Source: Nocardioides caldifontis (GTDB lineage: Bacteria > Actinomycetota > Actinomycetes > Propionibacteriales > Nocardioidaceae). From it: a DNA stretch of 64,000 nucleotides. The position numbers and the translations under genes are program-made. Numbering within the stretch: position 1 is the stretch's first letter; each line of letters opens with the position of its first letter. Under the pieces are notes generated by a model. That model did no database searches, had not been told where the DNA came from, and saw only the letters and a program-made list of their open reading frames with translations. This document shows positions 39,467-48,362 of this stretch, piece after piece. The stretch lies in NCBI RefSeq assembly GCF_008087345.1, contig NZ_ML701735.1, positions 433,010-497,009 of the forward strand. The letters are read 5' to 3'.

Positions 39467-40336
39467 TCAGTCGTTGCCGCGCAGGATCGCGAGGATCCGG
39501 AGCAGCTCGATGTAGATCCAGATGATGGTGACCGCGAGGCCGAAGGCCGCACGCCACGACTCGCGCTCCGGGAGCCCGGCCTCGATGCCGCGCTCGACGA
39601 AGTCGAAGTCGAGGATCAGCATCAGGACACCGAGCCCGAGGCCGATGAAGCTCATCACCAGGCCGAGGCCGCCGAAGCCGTTGACCCCGAAGCTGCTGTC
39701 GAAGAACGCCAGGACGAAGTCGAGCAGCGAGACGGCGACGAAGCCGAACATCGCGGCGACGACCCAGGTGCGGAACTTCTGGCCGACCTTGATGTCGAAG
39801 AACTTGTAGGCCGCCAGCGTGCCGAAGACCGCGGCGAGGGTGCCGACGACCGCGCCGATGACGAGCCCCGGGTTGTTCGGGTCGCCGAACGTCGCCTCGA
39901 TCACCTTGCTGAAGGCGCCGACGAAGATCCCCTCGAGGACCGCGTAGGCGAGCACCAGCGCGGGGCTGACCACGCGCTTGAAGGAGTTGACCATCGCCAG
40001 CGCGAAGCCACCGAGCGCGCCGAGCATCGAGAGCGTGTAGAGGGTGCTGGCCGACTCGGCGTCGTGGACGTCGCCGGTGAGGATCCAGGTGGCCGCCGCG
40101 GCGACGATGACGACGCCCATCGTGATCGCGGTCTTCTGGACGACCGAGTCGACGGTCATCCGCCCCTGGTCGGCCTGCGGGAGGTAGCCCTGAGCCTGCC
40201 AGTCGGTCTGCGGGTAGCCCGGGGCCGTCTGGGTCGGCGCGCCGTAGGCGGGGTAGCTGACACCGCTCCGTGCCTGCGCGCGCCCCTGGCCGTTGAACCC
40301 CTCGGTGCGTCGGAAGACGGGATTGCTGCTCTGCAT
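39467..40336 (-). CDS. Bax inhibitor-1/YccA family membrane protein
   Basis: 289 aa. A Pro/Gln/Tyr-rich cytoplasmic head (about 1-65) is followed by about seven helices (TAITMGVVIVAAAATWIL, LSMLGALGGFALAMVNSF, VIGAVVGTLAAVFGTLAAY, LGLVMSFIGLGLGVLML). The final ESWRAAFGLAVTIIWIYIELLRILAILRGND is the BI-1 signature. The family is linked to calcium leak and stress tolerance; the role here is unknown. Confidence 0.93.
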   Translation of the reverse strand: MQSSNPVFRRTEGFNGQGRAQARSGVSYPAYGAPTQTAPGYPQTDWQAQGYLPQADQGRMTVDSVVQKTAITMGVVIVAAAATWILTGDVHDAESASTLYTLSMLGALGGFALAMVNSFKRVVSPALVLAYAVLEGIFVGAFSKVIEATFGDPNNPGLVIGAVVGTLAAVFGTLAAYKFFDIKVGQKFRTWVVAAMFGFVAVSLLDFVLAFFDSSFGVNGFGGLGLVMSFIGLGLGVLMLILDFDFVERGIEAGLPERESWRAAFGLAVTIIWIYIELLRILAILRGND

Positions 40337-40498
40337 CTGTGGTCACTCCTCGCCGGCATGACCGACGCCGCGGTGGTCGTCGGTGCACGGGGACCCCGTG
40401 CGTGGTGCTGCCGGGTCGAGTCTAGGGAGAGACCCTGAACTGTTCCTTAGAAGACACCGTGGGGCGAGTCGTCACGTCTCGCGCACCCCGGCGCCAGC

Positions 40499-41443
40499 TC
40501 AGCCGTGGGTGCGCCGGGCCAGGTCGGCGGCGCCGATCAGCCCGGCGTCGTTGGTCAGCGCCGCGACGCGCAGCTCGGGCGCCGGGCGCTCGCCGCGGCC
40601 GGTGATCTCCTTCGCGAGGGCGGCCACGGTGGGCTCGAGTAGCAGCTCCCCCGCGGCGCTGAGCCCGCCGCCGAGGAGCACGAGCGTCGGGTCGAGGACC
40701 GACACCAGCGACGAGATGCCGTTGGCGAGGTAGGCGGCGAGCTCGTCGAAGAGCGACAGCGCCTCCGGGCGCCCGGCCCGCGCCTGCTCGGTCACCATCA
40801 CCCCGGTCACCGCCGCCGGGTCGCCACCGGCCGCGGCCAGCAGCGCGGGCGCCCGCCCGTCGGCGGCGCGAGCGCGGGCCTCGCTCTGCAGCGCCGTGCC
40901 CGAGGCGTACTGCTCGAGGCACCCCCGGCGGCCGCACTTGCAGGGACGGCCGCCCATCACGACGGTGAGGTGACCGACCTCGGCGGCCACGCCGTGGCCG
41001 CCGCGGTAGAGCTCGCCGCCGAGGATCAGCCCGCCGCCGACGCCGGTGCCCAGGGCGACCATGAGCTGGTCGGGGACACCGCGGCCGGCACCGTAGGCGT
41101 ACTCCGCCCAGGCGGCGACGTTGCCGTCGTTCTCCACCACGACCGGCAGCCCGACCTGCTCGGCGATCGCGTCGGCCATCGTGTCGAGCCCCTCGGGCAG
41201 GTGCGGCGCGAAGTAGATGCCGCGGCGCTCGGCGGTGACGAAGCCGGCCACCCCGACGCCGACCGCACCGATCTCGTGGCGCACCTTGAGCTCGGAGATC
41301 ACCGAGGCGACGGCTTGCTGGAGCAGCACCGGGTCGTGCGTGGGCGAGGGCACGCGGGTCTTCTCCACGACCGTGCCGTGCTCGTCGACGACACCCGCGG
41401 CGATCTTCGTGCCGCCCACGTCCACTCCGACCGCATACGTCAT
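40499..41443 (-). CDS. glk: ROK-family glucokinase
   Basis: 314 aa. ATP motif VGVDVGGTKIAAGVV, sugar-binding VVVENDGNVAAWAEYAYG, GTGVGGGLILGG, GHLTVVMGG and the ROK zinc cluster CKCGRRGCLEQYASG are complete. It phosphorylates glucose with ATP (or polyphosphate in some actinobacteria) for glycolysis. I use ATG 41443, before TYAVGVDVGG. Confidence 0.93.
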   Translation of the reverse strand: MTYAVGVDVGGTKIAAGVVDEHGTVVEKTRVPSPTHDPVLLQQAVASVISELKVRHEIGAVGVGVAGFVTAERRGIYFAPHLPEGLDTMADAIAEQVGLPVVVENDGNVAAWAEYAYGAGRGVPDQLMVALGTGVGGGLILGGELYRGGHGVAAEVGHLTVVMGGRPCKCGRRGCLEQYASGTALQSEARARAADGRAPALLAAAGGDPAAVTGVMVTEQARAGRPEALSLFDELAAYLANGISSLVSVLDPTLVLLGGGLSAAGELLLEPTVAALAKEITGRGERPAPELRVAALTNDAGLIGAADLARRTHG

Positions 41444-41484
41444 GGGGGCAACCCTGCCATCCCCGCTCGCCGGGGCGGGCGCGG

Positions 41485-42537
41485 CTACCCGGAGAGCTGG
41501 TCGGCGAGGAGCTCCAGGGTGCGCTCGCGGCCGACGTTGCGGCCCGGGTCGGCGTCGGTGTGCTCGCCCGCCACGGGGTGCACCATCACCTCGTCGACCT
41601 CGAACCGGGTGGCGAGCTCCTCGGTCTGCTTCCGGGCCGTCTCCGGGTCCCCGACGACCCACCGGCTGCGCATCCCGTCGTACAGCGACTGGTGCTGGGC
41701 CGGGAGCTCGACGGCCTCTGCCTCCTCGACGGTGAGCTGCGGGCGCAGCTCGCCGCCGGTGCGCAGGGCGACCATCGAGAGCAGGTACGGGCGGGCGAGC
41801 CGCTCGGCCTCCTCCGCGGTCTCGGCGACGCAGGCGTTGACGGTGAGGAACGTCGTCGGCCGGTCGGCGAGGTCGCTGGGCCGGAACCCGGTGCGGTAGA
41901 GCTCGAGCGCCTCGGCCGTGCCCTGACCGGAGAAGTGGTGGGCGAACACGTACGGCAGCCCCATCTCGGCGGCGAGCCGCGCGGAGTAGTCGGAGGAGCC
42001 GAGCAGCCAGACGTCGGGGACCGAGGTGGCCACCGGGGTGGCCCGCAGCTCGTAGGTGCGCCCGCGCAGGTCGAGCCCGACACCGGCCGGGCTCAGCATC
42101 GCCACCACGTTGCCGACGTGCTCGGGGAACCGCGAGACCGCGTCGGCCTCGACGCCTCCCCCGCCGTGGCGCAGCGCCCAGTTGGTCACGGGGTCGCTCC
42201 CGGGCGCACGCCCGATGCCGAGGTCGATGCGGCCGGGGTGCGCCGCCTCGAGGAGCGCGAACTGCTCGGCGACGACGAGCGGGGCGTGGTTGGGCAGCAT
42301 CACGCCGCCCGAGCCGACCCGGATCCGCTCGGTGGCGGCGGCGACCATCGAGATCAGCACCGCCGGGTTCGTCGCAGCGACGGCCGGCATGTTGTGGTGC
42401 TCGGCGACCCAGTAGCGGTGGAACCCGGCGCCGTCCGCCACCCGCGCCAGCGACAGGCTGGCCCGGAGGGCGTCGGTGGTGGTCTGGCCGGACCGCACCG
42501 GCACGAGGTCGAGGACGGAGAGCTTGAGGTCGGTCAC
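41485..42537 (-). CDS. LLM-class flavin-dependent oxidoreductase
   Basis: 350 aa luciferase-like TIM barrel. [61 protein letters not shown] and [13 protein letters not shown] are typical of the MsnO8-type subgroup using FMN or F420. The substrate is unknown. GTG start 42537; divergent from the F420-type gene at 42587. Confidence 0.92.
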   Translation of the reverse strand: MTDLKLSVLDLVPVRSGQTTTDALRASLSLARVADGAGFHRYWVAEHHNMPAVAATNPAVLISMVAAATERIRVGSGGVMLPNHAPLVVAEQFALLEAAHPGRIDLGIGRAPGSDPVTNWALRHGGGGVEADAVSRFPEHVGNVVAMLSPAGVGLDLRGRTYELRATPVATSVPDVWLLGSSDYSARLAAEMGLPYVFAHHFSGQGTAEALELYRTGFRPSDLADRPTTFLTVNACVAETAEEAERLARPYLLSMVALRTGGELRPQLTVEEAEAVELPAQHQSLYDGMRSRWVVGDPETARKQTEELATRFEVDEVMVHPVAGEHTDADPGRNVGRERTLELLADQLSG

Positions 42538-42574
42538 CCCGGGTCAACGGTCGTCGACCGCCGGGCATTCCGGG

Positions 42575-42580
42575 CACAGT
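42575..42580 (+). promoter_or_regulatory. Possible -10 hexamer before the PPOX gene
   Basis: CACAGT ends 6 nt before ATG 42587. It is a weak match (A2, T6 only) to the leaderless pattern. Confidence 0.3.
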
Positions 42581-42586
42581 GGCTCC

Positions 42587-42997
42587 ATGGAGCTCGAGCA
42601 GGCACGTGACTTCGTCCGCACCCACCACCGGGCGGTCCTCGCGACGCGGACCCCGGGCGGCGGGATCCAGCAGAGCCCGGTCCTGGTGACCGTGGACGAC
42701 GACGGGCGCTTCGTGGTGAGCAGCCGCGAGACGGCGTACAAGACGCGGAACCTGCGCCGCGACCCGTGGGCGCAGCTCTGCGTGCTGACCGAGAGGTTCT
42801 TCGGCCAGTGGCTCTTCGTCGAGGGCGAGGCCGAGGTGGTGTCGCTCCCGGAGGCGATGGAGCCGCTCGTCGGCTACTACCGCAGCATCTCCGGGGAGCA
42901 CGACGACTGGGACGACTACCGCCGCGCCATGGAGGCCGAGCGTCGTGTCGTCATCCGCGTCACCGGGCACCGGGCGGGTCCCGACCGGAGCGGGTGA
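42587..42997 (+). CDS. PPOX-class F420-dependent enzyme
   Basis: 136 aa split-barrel flavin/F420-binding protein. HHRAVLATRTPGGGIQQSPVLVTVDDDGRFVVSSRETAYKTRNLRRDPWAQLCV matches the TIGR03618-like F420 subgroup. Members reduce quinones, biliverdin or xenobiotics. ATG 42587, no clear Shine-Dalgarno. 24 nt before the helicase gene. Confidence 0.88.
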   Translation: MELEQARDFVRTHHRAVLATRTPGGGIQQSPVLVTVDDDGRFVVSSRETAYKTRNLRRDPWAQLCVLTERFFGQWLFVEGEAEVVSLPEAMEPLVGYYRSISGEHDDWDDYRRAMEAERRVVIRVTGHRAGPDRSG

Positions 42998-43008
42998 CGG
43001 CCCGCTCC

Positions 43009-43014
43009 TAGGGT
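43009..43014 (+). promoter_or_regulatory. -10 hexamer before the SF2 helicase gene (leaderless)
   Basis: TAGGGT ends 7 nt before ATG 43022. A GGAGG also falls in this gap, too close to the ATG for a good Shine-Dalgarno. Confidence 0.45.
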
Positions 43015-43021
43015 GGAGGCG

Positions 43022-45583
43022 ATGTCCTCCCCCTCCTCCCTCGCCGACCGCGTCCCGCCCGCCGGCGAGGTGGCGCCCGAGGCGCTCCCCGACCGGCTGT
43101 ACGACGAGGTGGCGGGGTGGGCCTCCGACGAGGGGCTGACCCTCTACCCCCACCAGGACGAGGCGCTCATCGAGCTGCTCAGCGGCAGCAACGTCGTGCT
43201 CGCGACGCCGACCGGGTCGGGGAAGTCGCTGGTGGCCACCGGCGGCATCTTCGCGGCGCTCGCCACCGACCGCGTCTCCTTCTACACCGCTCCGATCAAG
43301 GCGCTGGTCAGCGAGAAGTTCTTCGCGATGGTCGACCTGTTCGGCGCCGGCAACGTCGGGATGCTCACCGGCGACGCCGCGGTCAACGCCGACGCCCCGA
43401 TCATCTGCTGCACCGCGGAGGTGCTCGCCAACATCGCGCTCCGCGAGGGCTCCCGCGCCGACGTCGGTTTCGTGGTGATGGACGAGTTCCACTACTACAC
43501 CGAGCCCGACCGGGGATGGGCCTGGCAGGTGCCGCTGCTCGAGCTGCCGCAGGCGCAGTTCCTGCTGATGTCCGCGACGCTGGGTGACGTCACCCGCTTC
43601 GAGGAGGAGCTCACCCGACGGACCGGGCGGGCCACGGCCGTCGTCGACGACGCCGAGCGGCCGGTTCCGCTCAGCTTCGAGTGGGCGGTCACCCCGTTGC
43701 AGGAGACCGTCGAGGAGCTGGTGACGAGCGGCCAGGTGCCGGCGTACGTCGTCCACTTCACGCAGGCCGCCGCCGTCGAGCACGCGACCTCGTTGCGCTC
43801 CACCTCGCTGGTGACGCGCGAGGAGAAGGACCGGATCCTGGAGCACACCGCCGGCGTTCGGTTCGGTCCGGGGTTCGGCCGCACCCTCTCGGCGCTGCTC
43901 CGCAACGGCGTCGGGGTGCACCACGCCGGGATGCTGCCCCGCTACCGCCGGCTCGTCGAACAGCTCGCGCAGCGCGGGCTGCTCAAGGTGGTCTGCGGCA
44001 CCGACACCCTCGGCGTCGGGATCAACGTGCCGATCCGCACGGTGCTGCTGACCGGGCTGGCGAAGTTCGACGGCAGCCGCCAGCGGATCCTCCGCGCCCG
44101 GGAGTTCCACCAGATCGCCGGCCGCGCGGGACGGGCCGGCTTCGACACCCTCGGCTACGTCGTCGTCCAGGCGCCCGAGCACGTCATCGAGAACGAGCGA
44201 CGGGTCCGCAAGGCCGGGGACGACCCGAAGAAGCTCAAGAAGGTGCAGCGGGTGAAGCCGCCCGAGGGCGCGGTCGTCTGGACCCGGCAGACCTTCGACA
44301 AGCTGGTCAACGGCAAGCCGGAGACGCTGGTGTCCCGGATGAAGGTGGACAACGCGATGGTGATCAACGTCGTCGCGCGCGAGGAGGACGCCTTCCCGGT
44401 CCTGCGCCGGCTCCTCACCGACAACCACGAGACGCGGCCGAACCAGCTCCGGCTCGCCCGCCGGGCCCTCCGGCTGGCTCGCTCGCTCGTCGCCTCCGGC
44501 GTCCTGACCCGGCTCGACGAGGTCGACGAGCACGGCCGCCGCTACGTCCTCACCGTCGACCTGCCGCCCGACTTCGCGCTGAACCAGCCGTTGGCGCACT
44601 TCGCGCTCGCCGCCCTCGACGTGCTCGACCCCGAGTCCTCGGAGCACTTCCTCGACGTGGTCTCGGTGATCGAGAGCGTGCTCGAACCGCCGCGGCAGGT
44701 GCTCTTCGCGCAGCAGAACGCCGCCCGCGCCGAGGCCGTGGCGGAGATGAAGGCCGAGGGGATCGAGTACGAGGAGCGGGTGCGGCTCGTCGACGAGATC
44801 ACCTGGCCCCAGCCGCTCGCCGAGCTGCTCACCGCGACGTACGAGATCTACCGGCAGACCCACCCGTGGCTCCGCGAGGACGCGCTCACCCCGAAGTCCG
44901 TGGTGCGCGAGATGTACGAGCACGGCATGACGTTCACCGACTTCGTGAGCCGCTACCAGCTCGCCCGGTCGGAGGGGCTGGTGCTCCGCTACCTCACCGA
45001 CGCCTACCGGTTCTTCCGCCACTCGGTGCCCGAGGCACACCGCTCCCCCGAGCTCGACGAGCTGGTCGAGTGGCTCGGCGAGACGGTGCGCCAGACCGAC
45101 TCCTCGCTGCTCGACGAGTGGGAGGCCCTGGCCGACCCGGCTCACGTCGTGGAGCACCGGGAGGCGCCGGCGCCGCCGCGCACCCTCTCGCAGCAGGAGC
45201 GGGTGCTCCGCGTGATGGTCCGCAACGCGGTGTTCCGGCGGGTCCTCCTCGCCGCCCGCGACGACGTCGACGGGCTCGCCGCCCTCGAGCTCGAGAGCGC
45301 CGCGCGGTGGGAGCCGCCGGGAGAGGTCGTGATGACCCGGTCCGCCTGGGACGAGGCGCTGGAGGCGTACTACGCCGAGCACGACTCGATCGGCACCGGC
45401 CCCGACGCGCGCGGCCCCGACCTCTTCGACGTCACCGTCGAGGGGCGGTGCTGGAAGGTCCGCCAGACCCTCGACGACCCCGAGGGCCACCGCGACTGGG
45501 TCGTCGAGGCCGAGGTCGACCTCGACGCCACCGACGAGCTCGGCGAGCCCGCGCTGCTCTGCACCGCCCTGCGCCGCCTCTGA
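43022..45583 (+). CDS. SF2 DEAD/DEAH helicase with DUF3516-type C-terminus
   Basis: 853 aa. Ski2-like helicase core: Q-like motif LYPHQDEALIELL, motif I ATPTGSGKS, Ia YTAPIKALVSEK, II VMDEFHYY (DEFH in place of DEAH), III MSATLG, and domain 2 with GVGINVPIRTV and motif VI QIAGRAGRAG. The long C-terminal region (about 440-853, ending DLDATDELGEPALLCTALRRL) matches the actinobacterial DUF3516 family. It probably unwinds RNA or RNA/DNA structures; the biological target is not established. Monocistronic or with the PPOX gene. Confidence 0.92.
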   Translation: MSSPSSLADRVPPAGEVAPEALPDRLYDEVAGWASDEGLTLYPHQDEALIELLSGSNVVLATPTGSGKSLVATGGIFAALATDRVSFYTAPIKALVSEKFFAMVDLFGAGNVGMLTGDAAVNADAPIICCTAEVLANIALREGSRADVGFVVMDEFHYYTEPDRGWAWQVPLLELPQAQFLLMSATLGDVTRFEEELTRRTGRATAVVDDAERPVPLSFEWAVTPLQETVEELVTSGQVPAYVVHFTQAAAVEHATSLRSTSLVTREEKDRILEHTAGVRFGPGFGRTLSALLRNGVGVHHAGMLPRYRRLVEQLAQRGLLKVVCGTDTLGVGINVPIRTVLLTGLAKFDGSRQRILRAREFHQIAGRAGRAGFDTLGYVVVQAPEHVIENERRVRKAGDDPKKLKKVQRVKPPEGAVVWTRQTFDKLVNGKPETLVSRMKVDNAMVINVVAREEDAFPVLRRLLTDNHETRPNQLRLARRALRLARSLVASGVLTRLDEVDEHGRRYVLTVDLPPDFALNQPLAHFALAALDVLDPESSEHFLDVVSVIESVLEPPRQVLFAQQNAARAEAVAEMKAEGIEYEERVRLVDEITWPQPLAELLTATYEIYRQTHPWLREDALTPKSVVREMYEHGMTFTDFVSRYQLARSEGLVLRYLTDAYRFFRHSVPEAHRSPELDELVEWLGETVRQTDSSLLDEWEALADPAHVVEHREAPAPPRTLSQQERVLRVMVRNAVFRRVLLAARDDVDGLAALELESAARWEPPGEVVMTRSAWDEALEAYYAEHDSIGTGPDARGPDLFDVTVEGRCWKVRQTLDDPEGHRDWVVEAEVDLDATDELGEPALLCTALRRL

Positions 45584-45610
45584 CGAGTCGTCGCGTCCTC
45601 ACGCCCGATG

Positions 45611-45690
45611 AGGGTCGAGCCGTCGCATCTTCACCCTGGTTCAGGGTCGAGCCGTCGCATCTTCACCCTGGTTCAGGGTCGAGCCGGCGC
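45611..45690. repeat. Tandem 32-bp repeats related to the repeat at the window start
   Basis: Units begin at 45611, 45643 and 45675 (period 32). Each holds GTCGAGCCGTCGCATCTTCA, the reverse complement of the core at 41-58. The third copy is degenerate and forms the last codons and stop of the GNAT gene. The first two copies are identical over 32 bp. Confidence 0.9.
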
Positions 45691-46203
45691 GTCCTGCCGC
45701 AGCAGGAAGTAGAACTGCGCCTCCTTCTCCGAGTGCTCGGTCGTGATCCTGGCCTGCGGCCCCTCGACGGCCCCGATGCGGGCGAGCAGGGCGCGCGACT
45801 TCTCGTTGCGTACGTCGGGCTCGAAGACCAGCCGCGTCACGGTCGCGTCGGAGAACAGCCACGCAAGGACGAACGAGACGAGCTCCGCCGTACGGCCGGC
45901 GCGGTCGGGGTCGTCGCTGAGGAGCAGGTGGACCCCGAGGTCTCCCGGGCGACGCTCGTAGAAGGCACCGATCTCGTCGACGGCGGGGTCGTAGGTCTGC
46001 AGCAGCGCGAGCGGACGATCGGCGGCGCTCTCGACGAGGTACGCAGCGAGGTGCGGCTGCTCCTGGATCCAGCCGTAGATCGCGGCGACGTCATCGACCG
46101 AGGCGTCCTGCATCCCCCAGAACTCGGCGCGGTCCGCGACGACCCGGCGGTGCAGGAGCGGGGCGTCGGCGGCTGGGTCGACGGGACGCAGGGAGAACGG
46201 CAC
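45673..46203 (-). CDS. Siderophore-type GNAT N-acyltransferase
   Basis: 176 aa. DRAEFWGMQDASVDDVAAIYGWIQEQPHLAAYLVE and PLALLQTYDPAVDEIGAFYERRPGDLGVHLLL match the Acetyltransf_8/MbtK-IucB-RhbD group, which acylate the hydroxylysine-type nitrogen of siderophores. No siderophore synthetase lies nearby, so the role is uncertain (perhaps a general lysine or amine acyltransferase). The last residues (QDAPARP) are encoded by a dispersed repeat. GTG start 46203. Confidence 0.85.
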   Translation of the reverse strand: MPFSLRPVDPAADAPLLHRRVVADRAEFWGMQDASVDDVAAIYGWIQEQPHLAAYLVESAADRPLALLQTYDPAVDEIGAFYERRPGDLGVHLLLSDDPDRAGRTAELVSFVLAWLFSDATVTRLVFEPDVRNEKSRALLARIGAVEGPQARITTEHSEKEAQFYFLLRQDAPARP

Positions 46204-46569
46204 GAGGGGTCCTTCCGGTGGGCCCGCATGCTAGCGAGAGGGCTCCGGTTTCCGCCCGCCCAGGGGCGGGAAGGAGTAGCCTTCGAGACACCTCGCCGCC
46301 CGGCGCACCGTCGTACCAGCGCCTGCCGGCGGCCCGCAGCGAAAAACTGCGTAGCCCTCCCCGCCGATCGACCCGGCCCGATCATGGCTCAGCTGAGCCG
46401 TTCTCGCGAGATCGGCGACGAACGTCCGAACCAGCGTGTTGCGCGCGTCACCGGCTGGGTACCTTCTCGGCCAGCCGGGACGCCAGCCCCCTGACGTCGC
46501 GGCCCACACCTGGGAGTCGGGTCCGAGTCGCACACCCTCGGGCCGTCGCAAGTCTGTTGGGAGGCAGCC
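46204..46569. other. 366-nt gene-free region with palindromes and a structured leader
   Basis: No gene found. It contains two adjacent perfect palindromes, GGCTCAGCTGAGCC (46386-46399) and TCTCGCGAGA (46402-46411); a hairpin CCGGCTGG/CCAGCCGG (46451-46458/46471-46478); a stem CGGCCC/GGGCCG (46500-46505/46540-46545) enclosing a TGGGAG; and a short stem CTG/CAG (46554-46567) with TTGGGAGG in its loop, just before the TTG start at 46570. It may hold an operator and a regulatory 5' leader for the next gene. Confidence 0.6.
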
Positions 46570-48297
46570 TTGATCCGTCGCAGCATCCTCGCCTCTGCCT
46601 GTGCAGCCGCGGTCGTCGCACCGTTCGCCGCCTTCGCCGTCTCGGCGGGCGCCGCACCACAGGCCCTCGACCTCGGCCAGCTCGTGCCGAAGTTCCTCAT
46701 CTGGGACAGCCACATCACCGGCTCGAGCGGTCTCGCGGCCAGCAGCCGCGACAGCAACCTCTACTTCACCCACAACGACAAGGGCGACAGCGCCCGACTG
46801 TTCGCGATCGACACGCGCGGTGGCACCCAGGCGGTCCTCAACGTGCGCGGCGCGACCAACGTCGACTGGGAGGACGTCGCCTCCGGGCCGAACCGCACCC
46901 TCTGGGTGGGCGACGTCGGTGACGACCTGCGCAACCGGCCGAACATCGCGGTCTACAAGCTCAACGAGCCCGCGACGTTCGAGGAGGACATGACCGTCAG
47001 CGCGACGAAGTACACCTTCACCTACCCCGACGGCCCGCAGAACTCCGAGGCGATCCTCGTCCACCCGAAGTCCGGCCAGGTCTACGTCGTGACCACCGGG
47101 CTCCTCGGCGGCGCGATCTACAAGGCTCCTGCGAGGCTCAGCACCTCCCGGGCCAACAAGCTCACCAAGGTGGCCACCGCACCGGCCGGCGTGAGCGGCG
47201 GCGCCTTCGCCCCCGACGGCGCTCAGTTCACCCTCGTCACCGGGCTGTCGACGCACACCTACACCACCGTCGGCGGCACAGCGAAGGTCGGGCTGAAGCC
47301 GGTGCTCCTCGACGGCGAGTCGGTCACCTACTCGCGGGACGGCACGAAGCTGCTGATGGGCAGCGAAGGGCTGCTGAGCCCGGTGTACGAGGTGCCGATC
47401 GACGGGTCGACCCCGACTCAGACGCCGACCCCGACGCCGACCCCGACGCCCACCCCGACCCCGACCCCGACCAAGACCCCGACCCCCACGCCGACCCCCA
47501 CCAAGACCCCGACCCCCACGCCGACGCCCACCAAGACCCCGACCCCCACGCCGACCCCGACGCCGTCGCCGGACCCGAGCGGCTGGCAGCTCCAGTACGA
47601 CACGAAGTTCAACAACCTCGACGGCTGGACGATCTACAACAACCAGACCCAGAACAACGACAACTCGATCAACATGGCGAAGAACGTCACCGCCGGGTCG
47701 GGTGGGCTGAACATCGCCGGCAAGCGCGAGTCCGGCTACAACCGGCCGTTCACCTCCGGCGAGATCGTGGGACGCAGCGGCAAGCTGGTCGTGCCGAACT
47801 ACTTCCGCGCCGAGGTCACCGGCACCTTCCAGGACCTCTCCGGGATCTGGCCGTGCCTGCTGTGGTTCCGCCCCGAGAACGCCAGTGACGGCGAGATCGA
47901 CGTCATGGAGTGGATGGGCGGCATGTGGTCCGGCGACCAGAAGCGCGTCGCGATCACGATGCACAACGAGTACGGCGCCACGCAGGACTCGATCAAGAAG
48001 CCGCTGATCCTCAAGAACCACTCGTGGTTCAAGCCGGAGGCCGAGCACACCTACACGATCGAGAAGGTCCCGGGCTCGATCACCGTCTGGGTCGACGGCC
48101 GGAAGCTGAGCACCTTCACCGCGGCCGACAAGGGCTGGTGGAACCGGATCATGGAGGTCAAGGACCGCACGTGGTACCCGCGGATCACCCTGCAGATCGG
48201 CCAGGGCTCCAAGACGAAGGTGGTGCCGAACCCGGACTCCTCCTTCAAGTCCACCAACGTGAAGGTGACCTCCTTCAAGCTCTGGACCCAGAAGTAG
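46570..48297 (+). CDS. Secreted beta-propeller / GH16 glucanase hybrid
   Basis: 575 aa in three parts. A signal peptide (about 1-29, ends SAGAA) precedes a propeller-like domain (30-278: [41 protein letters not shown]) paralogous to the protein at 61942. A Thr-Pro linker follows (281-337). The C-terminal GH16 domain (338-575) has catalytic motif E442-I-D444-V-M-E447, so it should cut beta-1,3 or beta-1,3-1,4 glucans or similar polysaccharides outside the cell. TTG start with GGGAGG 5 nt upstream, in a hairpin loop. Confidence 0.88.
   Translation: MIRRSILASACAAAVVAPFAAFAVSAGAAPQALDLGQLVPKFLIWDSHITGSSGLAASSRDSNLYFTHNDKGDSARLFAIDTRGGTQAVLNVRGATNVDWEDVASGPNRTLWVGDVGDDLRNRPNIAVYKLNEPATFEEDMTVSATKYTFTYPDGPQNSEAILVHPKSGQVYVVTTGLLGGAIYKAPARLSTSRANKLTKVATAPAGVSGGAFAPDGAQFTLVTGLSTHTYTTVGGTAKVGLKPVLLDGESVTYSRDGTKLLMGSEGLLSPVYEVPIDGSTPTQTPTPTPTPTPTPTPTPTKTPTPTPTPTKTPTPTPTPTKTPTPTPTPTPSPDPSGWQLQYDTKFNNLDGWTIYNNQTQNNDNSINMAKNVTAGSGGLNIAGKRESGYNRPFTSGEIVGRSGKLVVPNYFRAEVTGTFQDLSGIWPCLLWFRPENASDGEIDVMEWMGGMWSGDQKRVAITMHNEYGATQDSIKKPLILKNHSWFKPEAEHTYTIEKVPGSITVWVDGRKLSTFTAADKGWWNRIMEVKDRTWYPRITLQIGQGSKTKVVPNPDSSFKSTNVKVTSFKLWTQK
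47410..47579 (+). repeat. Low-complexity Thr-Pro coding repeat
   Basis: About 170 bp of C-rich ACCCCG-type units encoding alternating Thr-Pro, with [10 protein letters not shown] repeated three times near its end. A flexible interdomain linker in the protein, and a likely slippage site in the DNA. Confidence 0.9.
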
Positions 48298-48311
48298 GGC
48301 CCGACACGACG

Positions 48312-48362
48312 CGAGTCCCACCGGGAGTGCGGGCGGCAGCCTGGTGCCCCCGGTGGGACTCG
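48312..48362. terminator. 14-bp inverted repeat overlapping the tRNA 3' half
   Basis: CGAGTCCCACCGGG (48312-48325) is the exact reverse complement of 48349-48362, which lies in the T arm and acceptor stem of the tRNA gene. On the plus strand it forms a strong hairpin 15 nt after the stop at 48297 and could terminate that gene. On the minus strand it would let the tRNA precursor fold alternatively. Confidence 0.65.

Noticed and set aside
41444-45490. N-terminal 1300 residues of a minus-strand frame that ends in the ROK kinase
   Set aside because: This part is antisense to the helicase and overlaps the flavin oxidoreductase in another frame; only the kinase portion from 41443 has family motifs.
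46386-46569. Cyclic di-GMP (GEMM) or cyclic di-AMP riboswitch before the GH16 hybrid
   Set aside because: GGGACGC followed by GCC recalls GEMM, but the conserved GCAAACC and ACGCAAAGCC segments and the tetraloop arrangement are absent.
47410-47579. CRISPR-like array
   Set aside because: The repeats are short codon-level Thr-Pro units with no spacers, inside a coding frame.
47418-47615. Minus-strand frame encoding Gly-Val repeats
   Set aside because: It is the antisense reading of the Thr-Pro linker in the GH16 hybrid gene.
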